Source: Purshia tridentata
Lineage: Eukaryota; Streptophyta; Magnoliopsida; Rosales; Rosaceae
Assembly (NCBI GenBank): GCA_003254885.1
Contig: QANT01002103.1
Coordinates: 62,001-126,000, forward strand
Length of the DNA: 64,000 nt
Direction: 5' to 3'
Under the pieces are notes generated by a model that had not been told where the DNA came from, made no database searches, and worked only from the letters and a program-made list of their open reading frames with translations. The first letter of the stretch is position 1. Every line of letters starts with the position of its first letter. The position numbers and the translations under genes were made by a program. Of this stretch, positions 35,737 through 47,343 are shown piece after piece.

Positions 35737-36993
35737 CTATTTGCATGTTTGAGTTTGATCTGGGCCAATTCTAATCCCATGTCTTTTCTCCATTGAGCTT
35801 TGAAGCTCTTCTCTGATATTCCTTAGAGCATCAAACACTTGTCTAACACTTTCACTGACTGGCTTCAGGTCAGTTTTTGTGTGAGAGGTTGCAGGCATAC
35901 TTGCTGGAACTAATGCTAGTGTGTTATCAACATAATGATCCAAGCGACCATTCTCATTCTCATTCTCAATCTCTTCCATTGAAGGTTTTAAGGTTGAATA
36001 ACTGAAACGATTCCCAAATTTTATCTTAATTAGCTTATTAAGCAAATCCCACATGGAATATCAAGATTGTTTCTAAGTACAAGTCTTTAACTTGATAGAA
36101 CTGCTCAGGTTAATTGGAATAACATACCTGTTTGAATCTTCAGATTTATGGCTTGGATTGAGACTAGACCCTGCAGGGGAAGGGCATTCAATGCTAGAAC
36201 TAGAAGTTGAAGCAGTACTAGTACTTTGAGCTGTACTCGTGTTTTCTTCAGTGAAAAGACTTTCATGGCTTTGCTCAGATGTGGTGGAGTCTGCTACATT
36301 TTGACTTAATTCTTCTGAGATTTTTGAGTCTGTGACTTTGGGCTTGGGCTCATGGGCTTCTGGGTCATTGGAGCCTGATGAAGTACTACTGGCCATGGAT
36401 GGCCTGCAAGATATTTCACTATTTTCTGATGAACTTGACTGCACTGATTCCACCGGTATGGAACAAATTTTCAAAGATTCAAGCTTACTCTTCAAGAATT
36501 TAAGCTTCTTTTCTGCTCTGTCTTTCAGTTTGATCTCTTCTTTGAGCCGGTTATTTAGTTCCATCAACTGTCCTACCCCCAACATTTAAAGCATTATAAT
36601 GTGAATGTCCACATACACACAAATACTCTAGATTTAACTTACCAATGCATTAGTGGTATAATTAAAAGAATATTACTCTGAGCCTTCAACTGTGGTTGAA
36701 AGTTACCTTATTGCCCATGAGTTCTGCATCCTCTTTTGCAATCCTTGAAGCTTGTCTCTCTGCCAGTAGTCTTCCTCTTAGGCACTCGACAGTCCTGAAA
36801 CCATCATCTCCTACCATCTTCCTATCACTGACTCAGAAATCCAAATCACATTGTCAATAATGATCTCTGTCACTGTGTGTGTGAGTAAGTGACTCTGTCT
36901 GTATTTGTGTGTGTGCGTGTGTGTGAGAGTGAGAGAGAGAGAGAGAGAGAGAACCCACCTCCATTTTCCATCTTCCTTGCTAGTAGCTATCAT
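35737..36993 (-). CDS. Plant coiled-coil protein of unknown function
   Basis: Exons on the minus strand are 36959-36993, 36707-36821, 36128-36567 and 35737-36001, giving 284 residues with consistent phases. Residues about 15-85 are a strongly charged amphipathic helix with coiled-coil character (ECLRGRLLAERQASRIAKED, then NRLKEEIKLKDRAEKKLKFL). Residues about 90-175 are Ser/Thr/Glu-rich and disordered. The C-terminal part has a second conserved-looking helix (VSESVRQVFDALRNIREELQ). There is no signal peptide or membrane segment. I recognise a plant-specific type of short coiled-coil protein but cannot assign a function. The first intron begins directly in a GA microsatellite. Confidence 0.8.
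36905..36952. repeat. GT/GA compound microsatellite at a splice donor
   Basis: About 12 GT units and then about 12 GA units. On the coding (minus) strand of the coiled-coil gene this reads as a CT tract starting six bases after the donor of intron 1 (36958). Confidence 0.85.
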
Positions 36994-39534
36994 TGTCTTT
37001 CTCCAACTGGTCTTTCACAGCAGCAATTTCTTGATCCTAATCTTCAGTTATACAACTGTACTCAAGAGCCACCTCTTCCCCAGCTACCACCCTTTTCAGA
37101 TCAAAACTATAAACTATACAAATACTGCACAGAATTTCTGAGAAACAAAGAAAATGGGAAGTTTTTCTTTTTTTAATGTGGAGAATCTACACCTGTGCTA
37201 AAACAAAGTTGCTACTGTCAATGTTTAGAAAACCAAGGACGGAGCTTGGACTCTCTCTGCTCACACCAGGTGGGCTTATATGATATATGATATATTCATT
37301 GACAAGAGAGACACCGCCTCATTTATGTTGGTAACTGTAATCCAGCTCCTTTTGTTACTGCCAAAGTTTTACCATGTTCGTTTATCCCATCAGCCAAAGT
37401 TATTTTGTACACATAATCATTCATTTTGTTTGCTTGGTATTAAGAACTTAAACCACTTTTGATAAAGTTCAAACCTAAACTATACCCAATTCTTGGTCCT
37501 TACTCCTTTACAATAACTTTCCCTTTTTTCACTGAGCCTCTCTTTGATAAGACAGGGTTCATCAGTACTAACAAACTTGAACGCCTATATCTAGCACTGA
37601 AAACTTGTAATTAAGTTTAGCTGTTTTTGTGTTATTTGATTTAAACATAATTAAGGTGTTAAAATAATCATTTTGTTTTCTGCTAAAGCAGAGATTTTGA
37701 GTCATTCAAAATGGCATTGTACACATTTATTGATTTGCAGGTAGTATTATATATATGCATAGATCTAAAATTTGAAATTTGAAAGACGTCAACATCACAA
37801 AAGTAAATGTTTCGATGCAGCTATCTCTGGCTGTTACTGTCACGTGATGGTCCTGAATTGTCTTCCTCCTCCAGCACCTTGCTCATATTTTGGTCACATT
37901 ATCTGTCATAGCTTCCTGTTGCTGACTCAAAACAAGTACTAAAAGAATGTGTGTTCATGTGAGAAAAAAATGGGTGCTCATGAATTGACTTTAGTGCATA
38001 TCAAATAATACAAATTGTAGATGAATCCTTGCTTCCTTGTTTCCTATTCCTTCTTGGGCTTCATAACAGATTCTTGAGTATCACATGCATCATAAAGTAA
38101 CATATATAATGCAGACACATACAGTATATACTCACATATGTACTATGGAAAGACCGAACCAATTAGGTGAATGTTAATGACAGTAATTATCAATTGTTGA
38201 TGTAAGTGAGTCCCAAGTACATGAACAACGAAGCATATCTACTAGAATGTTAATGACAATAGTCTATTCTTGACTTGTTATCAAAATGGGATATCCTTGA
38301 AAAAGTAGATAGCACCATTATTTTTTTTGTAGTATTTTGGATATATATTTATTTCCTTTTTTCCTTTAGACTTTTGGCCAGATGGGTTTGTTCATTTGAA
38401 AGTAAAATTTGCAGCATATGTTACTAGAATAATTGAGAAAGCATTCAGTGCGGTGTGGGGTACAAGCTAGCTAGGCAGAGTACCATACTACCATTTCAGT
38501 AAGTGTGGCCAAGTGGCCATTATCATCCCTAATTGTGTATGCTTTGGTGTGGAAATTGAAAATCATTGTATTTCAACATAAATTGATAGAAAATAACAAT
38601 GGAACATTATTACTGTTTTTAAAGGTGTCAAAATTGGCTTGCTCTGCACTCTAAGAAATGACCAAGCAACTCTTTAATTGATCATGAGCAATCAATACAT
38701 CTAGTTACCCAACTCCATTTCCCTATTGAATATGTATATGAATGCAAGAGCTTTAAGCACACTCATTATCATTTACTGGACCAGTTCCATTATTGTGAGT
38801 GGGACATGTGTTTGGCACACAAGGGCATGCATTGGATTATCCTGTAAACCTAATTGGAAGAGTAAATAAGAGCGGTCAATAGTTGGAAAAGAATTCTCAT
38901 ATATAGCTCTTGTTTTTGTTTAAATAGAAAGAAAAAAGTATTATAAATAATGGCTTGTTTTTGAAAGCCAATCTCATCATGTTCTATCTGCATTCGCAGA
39001 TTACTCTTCAAGTCTGAAAGCTAATGGGCTTGCTGACTGCCTTGTGAAGTTGAGCCTAAATGGTGGACCAGATTGTCAGGTCTTGTTGGACCTACTTGAC
39101 TGTTTTTCTGAACCATTTAGATATTGATTGGGCTGGTTTTACCAGATCAAGGTTGGTTGGTTCTTAGCTTTTGGGCTTTGGTCCCTATATTGTACCATAA
39201 TAAAGGGCCCTACGGATATAGATATTATCTACATGGTGCAAAATGCATATTGCTTGATTCTTAGGATACACTTGCTAGTTGCTAGTTGCTAGTCATCCCT
39301 TCACGGCTTCTTTCCAACATGTGCCTCAGCATTATTGAATCAGAAGAAAACATTCATCATATCTGTGCATGTTTGCACAGGAATAAGAGTCATTCTCATT
39401 CCACTCTAATCCTATATTTACTTGCATTAAAGAATTAAAAAGTAGTAAAGTGATTCTCATTCAACCGTTTACTTATATGTAAGAATGAGAAAAATTGATG
39501 AGACCAACGAGGAGCCTAAGCTAAAAATGGGAAA
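36994..39534. other. AT-rich spacer with promoter side of the coiled-coil gene
   Basis: No gene found. Contains short AT-rich repeats and a TATATATGCATA patch near 37750. No conserved frame on either strand. Confidence 0.4.
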
Positions 39535-39759
39535 TCATTCCTCCGTACCAGAAGAATTCCATTGATGAGTGAGGACTTGGTTTTGTGATTCCTCCATGAA
39601 GGAGAGAACTTTTCCAATCAATAACTCTTCCTCATTTGTCTCCCATTCCTCATCTTTTTCATTCCCTGTATGTAAACATAAAATAAGGCAACCACTAGCA
39701 TGCTTGTCCTGGTGGTCATCAGCAAACAATCCATGAAAAATTAACAATGCCACCACCAT
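39535..39759 (-). CDS. Hypothetical small ORF, doubtful
   Basis: An ATG-started frame of 74 codons with a hydrophobic N-terminus (MVVALLIFHGLFADD) followed by an acidic part (NEKDEEWETNEEELL). The frame is also open upstream of the ATG. I do not recognise it and no promoter or splice context supports it. It could be a small secreted-type peptide, a gene fragment or chance. Confidence 0.15.
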   Translation of the reverse strand: MVVALLIFHGLFADDHQDKHASGCLILCLHTGNEKDEEWETNEEELLIGKVLSFMEESQNQVLTHQWNSSGTEE

Positions 39760-40441
39760 AGCAGTCAGAATTTGTCCTTTAAGTTTAAAGAAAAAGTTAC
39801 AAAAGAAAAAGGAAAAAGCAAACTCTAGGAATCTTCACAAGTGGGTGTGAGGGTGATTCTGTTTGGATGGGAATGACAATCTTCTATTTTGTTGTTGCTT
39901 ATTACTGGGTTTATTTTGCAATCAAACTCTAAACACCAACTTATTTTCTTTTTTGCTGGCATACACACTAATATTTTCTTATTTTTAAGTACGGGTTAAA
40001 CTTGTGACCCAAGTTAATTATCTGATGTACTTGTATCTATTGCTAGCTTGATCTAGTACATCCTTTTTAGAAAAAAAAAAAATCTAAACAACAGGATCCA
40101 CCAGATCCATAGAAAATGATTCTGAATGAATTGTGTGAGAATGGATGACACATACAACGCTATAAATATAAATATCTGTTTATCCCTCTCATGGTGGGTG
40201 ATGGGCCTCATTTATTTAGCTACGTACAACCCTACATATGCCTATAACCTATACCACACGTGTCAATATCATGAATTATTGTGCGTGATCCTCTACAACT
40301 ACAACCCATTCGTCACATCCATGCAAACCCAATCCCAAACAACCCAATTCACAGCCAGAACATCCAAACCCCCTTCTGATCGCACCACGTGCACATCTTG
40401 ATCATCATATCATTTGTATTAACCAATCACCATATACTAAA
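39760..40441. other. Spacer at the SGR9-like 3' end
   Basis: AT-rich. Near 39990-40010 the minus strand reads GGGTCACAAGTTTAACCCG, faintly like a polymerase III box B, without a convincing partner. Otherwise nothing seen. Confidence 0.35.
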
Positions 40442-41263
40442 CTAAACCTCTCTCTCAGCCATCTTAACCAAAACCTCCCACAGCCGTTGGATCTCCCCAA
40501 ACACATCATCTGTGGGGAGCCCAAATCTGCAGCAGGGACACGTGTTCCTCTTCCTCAGCCACCGCAAGATACAAATCCAATGGAACAAATGCTTACACGG
40601 CAACTCACAGACATCTCTGTTTTGATCTCCCATCTCCTCTTTACATATCACGCACTCACTCGATCCTCTAACCTTCACCGACGGCAGCGCCACCACCACC
40701 GCCGGCGACGCCGCCGCTTCTCTTTCCACCTTCCCGCCATAACTACTACTACCCATCATCGCACGGACAAACCGCAAACACCTTGCGAGAACCTCGACGT
40801 AAGAAACCAGAGCCGACCCATCGTGGGCCCCAATGCCGGAGACTGTCAACATGGTGTCGGAGTACAAGCTGCTTAGTATTTCGCGCCATTTTGCGGTGGG
40901 GGCATCGAGGGCTTCTGGGGTGTATTGGTTTACTTCGCAGAGCAAGAGGAGGAGGAGGGCGGAGTCGAGGTCTCGCTGAGGTGGCGGTGGGAGATAGGTG
41001 GGGTGGGGTTGGAAGGGGAGGGTGAGGTGGCGGAGGGAGGGGAGGAGGTGGCGGGCGATGAGGAAGGTCTTGTGGGGGAGAGAGAGGGAGTTGAGGCGGC
41101 GGATGGTGAGAGAGAAGAGGGTGGGAGAGGAGAGGAGGGTGGAGAGCCGGTGGCGGTGGTGGTGAGTGTGGGAGAAGGCGGAGTGGGTGAGATCTGAGAG
41201 TTGGGGTGGGCTGAGGGTTGCCAAAGCAGCCATGATTGTTGTTGTCGTTGTTTCTTCCATCAT
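40442..41263 (-). CDS. SGR9: RING-H2 E3 ubiquitin ligase, SGR9-like (amyloplast)
   Basis: Single exon, 273 residues from the ATG at 41263 (a second ATG follows immediately). The Ala/Leu/His-rich N-terminal half (MAALATLSPPQLSDLTHSAF, HHHRHRLSTLLSSPTLFSL) and the middle (PTAKWREILSSLYSDTMLTV) closely resemble Arabidopsis SGR9 (At5g02750, from memory). That ligase sits on amyloplasts and lets them detach from actin for gravity sensing. The RING-H2 finger lies near residues 204-245, with ligands C204, C207, C223, H225, H228, C231, C242 and C245, all present. A longer frame to 41305 begins with GTG and overlaps the TATA region, so it is rejected as the start. The coding strand is extremely pyrimidine-rich in its 5' half. 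Confidence 0.9.
   Translation of the reverse strand: MMEETTTTTIMAALATLSPPQLSDLTHSAFSHTHHHRHRLSTLLSSPTLFSLTIRRLNSLSLPHKTFLIARHLLPSLRHLTLPFQPHPTYLPPPPQRDLDSALLLLLLCEVNQYTPEALDAPTAKWREILSSLYSDTMLTVSGIGAHDGSALVSYVEVLARCLRFVRAMMGSSSYGGKVEREAAASPAVVVALPSVKVRGSSECVICKEEMGDQNRDVCELPCKHLFHWICILRWLRKRNTCPCCRFGLPTDDVFGEIQRLWEVLVKMAEREV
41000..41022 (+). other. G-quadruplex motif on the template strand of the SGR9-like gene
   Basis: Four G-runs with loops of 1, 6 and 1 bases (runs at 41000-41003, 41005-41008, 41015-41018 and 41020-41022) satisfy the canonical quadruplex pattern. It is embedded in a purine-rich plus-strand tract from about 40925 to 41210. Confidence 0.7.
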
Positions 41264-41305
41264 GGGATCGTGTGCGTGCTTGGATGACTCACTCGCACTT
41301 TGCAC

Positions 41306-41318
41306 TTTTATATATATA
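41306..41318 (-). promoter_or_regulatory. Probable TATA box of the SGR9-like gene
   Basis: Minus-strand sequence TATATATATAAAAGTGC lies 45-55 bases upstream of the ATG at 41263. This implies a very short leader and supports the chosen start. Confidence 0.55.
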
Positions 41319-43307
41319 GAGGTGTGGAAAAGTTTTGAGGAATGTTGTGGCTTTTTATGTGAGTTTTGGCTTCACTAATTTGGCCATGTCGCTCTCATTC
41401 AATGACCACCGTATCCCTTTAAATTTATTAATTTATCTTGTGTCAAATTCCTTTTTTTACAAATTAGTGTGAGAATAATCAACTATTTTTCCAACTATGG
41501 TTAGAGCTAGAGGATGATCTGAATTGGCTCATGGACTGTGTAGCTAGAGACTACACTGTCTACACATCTATATAGTACTGTGCATTTATCGATAGGTTTG
41601 TTTGCTTGCAAATAAATTATTGACGGGGACCAAAATTTCATGCAGGTACTAATTTTCATGTTAGCTGTTAAGTGCCTCATTAGCAAATGCATGAGGTTTG
41701 CATTCAACAATCGTCTCATGTTCGTGTGAATAGCTATTAAAAATGAATTAAAATTTATATTATATGAATGTTAACGACTATTAATATAGATGTATATAAA
41801 TGTCTCGATCGTCTATAAGCGACTTTGCTAGAATTTTCCATAAATGCATAAATTCCATGACACTTGTAATGGTTCAAAATCTTGTGAATGTCCTCATTAC
41901 AATCACATTGATTTGAAATCTTAATCACACCTTATTTTGGACATGTTATGTATGTCCTTTTGTCATTCTCAAGTCATAGCATGAGTTGATCACTTGATCT
42001 GTTGATTTTGTGTCGATTTTCTTTGTTCTACTTCCACGCGCGGTTCAACCCTTGTACAAAATAAAACACAAACTTGGCACAAGGGAGTTTGGTTAATTAG
42101 CTTGCACTTAGCCATATGGGTGAGGAGGCTGTGGCCTGTGGGGTACAATTGAATATTGAAATGGCTGGGCATGTAGGTTTTTTTGTCTACAAGTTTGTGT
42201 CCAGTTCAAGCTCATTTATCACTCCTCTTTCATTGTCTATGACTCTATATAACTATTAACTAATATAATGGCACATGCATGGCTCATTCTCCTTGTCCCC
42301 TGCGCCACCAATAATACACTGGAAAGCTGGTGGAACTTAGCAAATAACAACCATACCTTGTACTCTTCGCTTATCAAGGCCTCTGTGTCGCCCTTCACAC
42401 TTACATCCACCGCCTTCAACTCCAACTAATCCTCTTTGGAACTTGAGCAAATTTTTGAGCCCAAGTGTGGTGGATGAATCATTCTCTCTCGTACTTCCAC
42501 AATAGCTTTGAGTAATATTATTTTTACTCTCTTAACTCACTATTTTGTATATTATATTTCTAATAGAGGTTTAGCCAGATTTGGAATTAAATTGTGTAGA
42601 AATTTTTCTTATATTTTGTGTAATTGAATAATGTCACGGTCCCTAAGTACATAGTTCCCAAACAGTGTGGTACATAGGGCATGGTGGTAAATCCCGCAAT
42701 GGGTATCCTGATCCCCACAATCAAGGGTCACCAGTGAAGCCTAATAGGTATAATAATGCCTTTTAAAGGGGAGCACATAATGATAATCTTGTAGCAACCA
42801 AACCTTATGGACAGGAATCACAGAATTGAGGACTGACTAAAGCTGGAAAAATATTGTACATAACATTGGATTCTTTAACAGCAAGAAAGGATTTGCAGCT
42901 GGCTTTAATAAAGTAAAGCAGGTGCATTACCAAAGCTATTTACAACTATTTGGACCTCAAAAAGCTTATATGTATAATATTTCTCCAACAGAAAGTGTCT
43001 TTCTCTGTGTTCATATCACATTAATGATAAAATAGTAATGAAAATTTGTATTCAAAGATGTGATAAACAATAAATTGGGTGTAATTTGAAACACCCAATC
43101 AATAAATTAAATTGCTAGGCATAATAGTTCAGTTAACACTTCAGATGAATGAAGCTTGTCACTTCAATTTAGAGGCATTTTCAATAAATTAACACGGCTA
43201 TTTCTTGGAGTCTCAGCAAAACAATGGAAGCCACAGTGGTAAAACTAGATGCCCTTATCCAATTCCATTTTTGTATAATTCCTCCAGAAATGATCTTGGC
43301 TCAACCA
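41319..43307. other. Spacer between SGR9-like and PPR genes
   Basis: AT-rich, about 2 kb. A 54-codon plus-strand frame at 42269 and an antisense frame over the same bases (42237-42425) have no family resemblance. 42900-43307 is the PPR gene 3' side. This is also where the two conserved-order blocks meet. Confidence 0.4.
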
Positions 43308-45278
43308 TTAACATGCACTTTCCGCATCTATTTCATCTACCAAAACATACCCTTTTTCTTTCATCAACCCCAACAATCCTTCCAGTATTTCGTAAATCTC
43401 TTCAGCTCTTCCATTTGATGCATCCCTTGCTATAAAGCTTTGCAATCCATCACTTGTTTCAATCCAGCTAGTGCCAGGTATCTTCTTCAACCCAACATAT
43501 TTCATTCTTTCCCTGACCTTATCAGCTTCTTCCCATCTCCCAGCTTGTGAATATAAATTTGCCATAATGATGTAGTTCCCTGTATTATCAGGCTCAATCT
43601 GAAATAAACGATCACAGACAAACTTTCCCAATTCAACATCCCGAGAAACTGAAGCCCCATTAAGTAATGCACCCCAAACTTTAGCACTTGGCTCCATTGG
43701 CATTTTATGAATGAATTCTGCAGCCTCATTGAGTCTCCCAGCTCGGCTAAGAACTCCTACCATGCACGCATAATGCTCAACCGAGGGCTGAATGCCATAT
43801 TTCGGAAACATGGAATCAAAGATTTTCCAAGCTTCATCTACCACTCCTGAATGAGCACAAGCAGTTAACACTGCCGTAAATGTTACTTGGTCTGGCTGAA
43901 TCCCAATATTCAGCATCTCATAAAAAAGGCCAACAGACATATCAGCATCTCCATGAACTGCGTAAGCTGAGATTATTGATGTCCAAATGATCAAGCTCTG
44001 ACCTTTAGATTGATCAAAAACCTGTTGTGCCCCGTGAAGAAACCCTGACTTTGCATAAGTATCAATAATAGCAGTTGCAACATAAATATTCCAATCAAAA
44101 TGGTTTCGAATAGTGTAAGCATGAATTTCTTTCCCTACTTTCAGATTTGAGAAATATGATATTGCAGGAAGAACACTTGACAATGTCACGGTATTTGGCT
44201 TCAAACCACATGCCTGCATTTCACGAACTAATTCTAAGGCACCTTCATGCCGGTTGTTCTGAACCAGACCCGAAATTACAGAATTCCAAGCACTTAATTT
44301 TGGGCTCTTATGTTCTCGAAAAATATTCACCGCTTTGTCAACAAATCCGTGAAACATGTACCCCGAAATTAATGAGCCATAAGTAATCTCATCCTTTTCA
44401 CTCATTTCACGAAATAACTCTTCAGCATAATCGAAGCTACCACATCTTGCGTATAACCCCATGATAGCATTACAAAGCAAAACATCCATCTCAATCTGAC
44501 TCTCATTCACAAACTGATGAACCTCCATACCAAGTATAAGATCATTGGAATGTGTACATGCCTGCAAGACACTAACTACTGTCAACTTATCGGGCCTCAA
44601 CCTCTCAAAGCCTAACATCTCCCTATACAATTCTTTACACTCTTCATAATACCCCGCCTGAGAATACCCGGCAATCATCGCATTCCACGACACAATATCT
44701 CCGTCCGGCATCCTATCAAACAAAGCTCTTGCCAAACCAACCTCATCACATCTCGAGTAGTAAGTAATCAAAGAATTCACAACAAAGACATCCGAATCAA
44801 ACCCGCGGCGGAGAACAAAACAATGAGCCTCCTGAGCCAAACTCGAACCAGAAACCAAAGCCCCCAGCGCCTTCAACACACACGTAACAGTAAAATTATC
44901 GGGCTTCACTTGAGCCGAACACGAAGACACCATAGCTGAAAACAGCTTCAGGGTGTCGGCGTGCATGTTGTTAAGGGAACACCCAATGAGCAGAGCGTTC
45001 CAGGAGAAAACGGTTTTGTCGGGAATTTGGTCGAACACCTTGCGCGCTTGGTTGGGGTGGTTGGTTTTGGAGTAAAAAGTGATGAGCTTTGAGGCCAAGA
45101 AGTTTCCGGGGTTGACTGAGAAGAGAACGAGGCGCGCGTGGAGCTGCTTGCCCTGGCGGACCAGGCGGCGGTCCGTGCAGTGCTGGATGAGGTGGCCATA
45201 AGCGCCACAGTCGAGCTCGTCGATTCTAAAGAGGCTCTGTAGGGCGCGTTGAATGTATAGTGGCTTTGCAGAACACAT
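43308..45278 (-). CDS. Pentatricopeptide repeat protein, PLS class with E/E+ domain
   Basis: Intronless, 656 residues from ATG at 45278, as usual for plant PPR genes. About a dozen P-, L- and S-type repeats are visible, for example PDKTVFSWNALLIGCSLNN, PDGDIVSWNAMIAGYSQAG and FDQSKGQSLIIWTSIISAYA. They are followed by an E motif (AKVWGALLNGASVSRDVELG) and E+ region (VGLKKIPGTSWIE) without a DYW deaminase. Proteins of this kind bind organellar RNA, and many act in C-to-U editing with a DYW partner supplied in trans. I see no strong targeting peptide in the first 30 residues. Closest memory match is Arabidopsis At2g37310. It is divergent from the Tudor-like gene. Confidence 0.92.
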   Translation of the reverse strand: MCSAKPLYIQRALQSLFRIDELDCGAYGHLIQHCTDRRLVRQGKQLHARLVLFSVNPGNFLASKLITFYSKTNHPNQARKVFDQIPDKTVFSWNALLIGCSLNNMHADTLKLFSAMVSSCSAQVKPDNFTVTCVLKALGALVSGSSLAQEAHCFVLRRGFDSDVFVVNSLITYYSRCDEVGLARALFDRMPDGDIVSWNAMIAGYSQAGYYEECKELYREMLGFERLRPDKLTVVSVLQACTHSNDLILGMEVHQFVNESQIEMDVLLCNAIMGLYARCGSFDYAEELFREMSEKDEITYGSLISGYMFHGFVDKAVNIFREHKSPKLSAWNSVISGLVQNNRHEGALELVREMQACGLKPNTVTLSSVLPAISYFSNLKVGKEIHAYTIRNHFDWNIYVATAIIDTYAKSGFLHGAQQVFDQSKGQSLIIWTSIISAYAVHGDADMSVGLFYEMLNIGIQPDQVTFTAVLTACAHSGVVDEAWKIFDSMFPKYGIQPSVEHYACMVGVLSRAGRLNEAAEFIHKMPMEPSAKVWGALLNGASVSRDVELGKFVCDRLFQIEPDNTGNYIIMANLYSQAGRWEEADKVRERMKYVGLKKIPGTSWIETSDGLQSFIARDASNGRAEEIYEILEGLLGLMKEKGYVLVDEIDAESAC

Positions 45279-46100
45279 TCATTTGTTTGTTTTTTCTTTG
45301 AGAGTTTTAAGTACTCTAATCTTCTTATAGCCTCTTTTTTTTTGGGTAAAGTTAAATCTTATAAGTTATAGCCTTTTGAGTGGTTACAACTTACATGCAC
45401 GGGTGGAAATTCTGCGGTTGAAACCGACCAAAGCGTCGATTTGGTTCGGTTTTCTCTCTTATTTTTTGCATTTTGTACCATAATCCGACTTGTCCAAAGT
45501 AATATGATGCATAACACAACAAGCAACTATGGGCGCACTCCAATTAGGTTCGGTTTAGACGTCAAACCGTAAGCTAAATCAATAAATGTTAACGGTTTGG
45601 TATGATTCGATTTCACATAAAAGTAGTTTGTAATCAAACCACTCATAATCAGTTTGGTTCGATTTAATCTAGCAATTTGTGTGAAAAAAAATTTTTAGAT
45701 TCAACCAGTACTAATACAACTAGTTATTTATTAAATTTGATAACTTCACTAAAACATTCAAATGCACAATCTATATTAATAAAATTATGAAACATGTAAT
45801 AATATTAATAAAACAATATGTATCAAACAAACAACTATTAAAGTCTAATCACAATATACCATATACAACAAAATTAAAGCATAAAATGAATAGTCCGGTT
45901 CGATTTTATTTGATTTGGTTTGAATTTTTAATTTGGTTTGGTTTGGTTTGGTTTGGATATGGATGAGCACATAATCACATCCTATCCTAGCACAGGCTGC
46001 ATAGCAAAGTCTCAAAAACTCCAACCGCCAAATTACCTTCCTATCCCCTGTCTGACCGAGAAGCAAAATTAGCTAAAATTCCATCAACTTCACCTGAGAG
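45279..46100. repeat. Divergent promoter region with GGTTT-rich repeat tract
   Basis: 45400-45960 is rich in GGTTTGG/GGTTCGG and the complementary CCAAACC motifs, for example four consecutive GGTTT units near 45937-45960. Similar words recur at 45440, 45545 and 45590-45670 in both orientations. The composition resembles the ends of degenerate plant transposon families, but no termini could be fixed. Confidence 0.4.
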
Positions 46101-47343
46101 ACAGTTGAAAGGGCTTTGCTGATGGTTTTTGGAGAAGACAAGGAAATGTAAACCGCAGTGGCGGCAGAATTTGATCGCATCGTCCTTCTTCTTCTTCGTC
46201 TTCGTCTTCGAATTTTCAGCGGTAAGCTTGTTCAAGCAAAACCCACTTTCCTAAAACGTGGTACTCTGGAAAATCTGACGTCCTGTAATGGAAATTTGGG
46301 TTATTTTCGTGATATATAAGCTGTAAAGAAATGTATGATTGTTATACCTCTTACTGTTTATTTAAGATTTATGTAATTTATGGGAATGGATTTTAGTTTC
46401 TTACAGGAGCTGAGCTTGAGCTCAAAGGAAATGTATTTTCTTGAATTGATTATTTTCCTTTTGGAGGATTTGGTTTTGGGTGTTGAGAGATTTCATGGAA
46501 TTTGATTCAGTTGGTACTGAAACTGTTGGGAATTTTGTATGAGAATTTGTGTGTAAGTTAGTTGCCTCTACTTCATATTTGCAACTCAGACTTTATAAGG
46601 GCTTAATGGTAACTTAATCTTCATTTTCTTGATAAATCTCTGTACCTGTATATTCTTCTCCATCTTCATGTTTGCCTTGTGGATGTTTCATATTGCCTAT
46701 ACCATCTGTTGGAGCAAATGCCATAGTGGGAAATCTGTCATATAAGTGATACTAACATTATCACTATCAATGCTATATTCGATTTAAATTGTAATGCCCT
46801 TAAGAAATGCAGAGGGATATTTAATAATTGAAAGTCAATCAGGTAATGTATATGTTTTTTGGTTTTTCTGTTTTATTAAAGAGAGGAGAAAAAGATTAGA
46901 GAGGTGTGGGAGAGAGATGAGAAAGTATACATATGATAGTTTTTAACGCTAAATAAAGTTGAAAACAATTTTAAATGGTTTTTAGTTCTATCTACGCTTC
47001 ATACGGACAATGAGATAGCCTGCATGTGCAAGAAGCAAAGCATTTGTAAGTTTTGAGGCTTCTATTTGTGTAAACTGAAGTGGGACTAGTTTAAATTTTG
47101 CCAGTCCTACACCGCAGCGGTTAGAATATAGATTTAGGTGACATTACAGTTTTTTATACTTTTCATGGGTCGTTTCCCTATCATATGCTTGACTGTTACT
47201 TTTCTAGTCTAATGCTTGAAGTGTTCATTCTTGCATTCCAATAGTGCAATTTGAAGAATTATACTCATTGTAAGTCAGATAATGAATTCTTAATTTTACA
47301 ATTTTTTACAGCCTTTTTGCATTTATGAGAAAGAGTTCAAGAA
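46101..47343 (+). other. Probable 5' untranslated exon and intron of the Tudor-like gene
   Basis: A CTTCTTCTTCGTCTTCGTCTTCG leader ends at a good donor (AGCG|GTAAGC, 46211). An acceptor TTTTTTACAG lies at about 47302-47311, 33 bases before the ATG. A leader intron of about 1.1 kb is inferred. No coding sequence in between. Confidence 0.45.

Noticed and set aside
39380-39890. Possible MITE with CATTCTCATTCC-type ends
   Set aside because: The proposed ends match only loosely and no target duplication was found.
40487-41197. Plus-strand open frames opposite the SGR9-like gene
   Set aside because: They are antisense shadows of a strongly biased coding sequence, rich in Gly/Glu/Arg with no known domain.
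41264-41305. 14-residue extension of the SGR9-like protein
   Set aside because: It would begin with GTG and lies next to the TATA box; the family begins at the MEE-type ATG.
42237-42425. Metallothionein-like Cys/Gly frame on the minus strand
   Set aside because: Only one short GGCKC-like word is present, without the required cysteine clusters.
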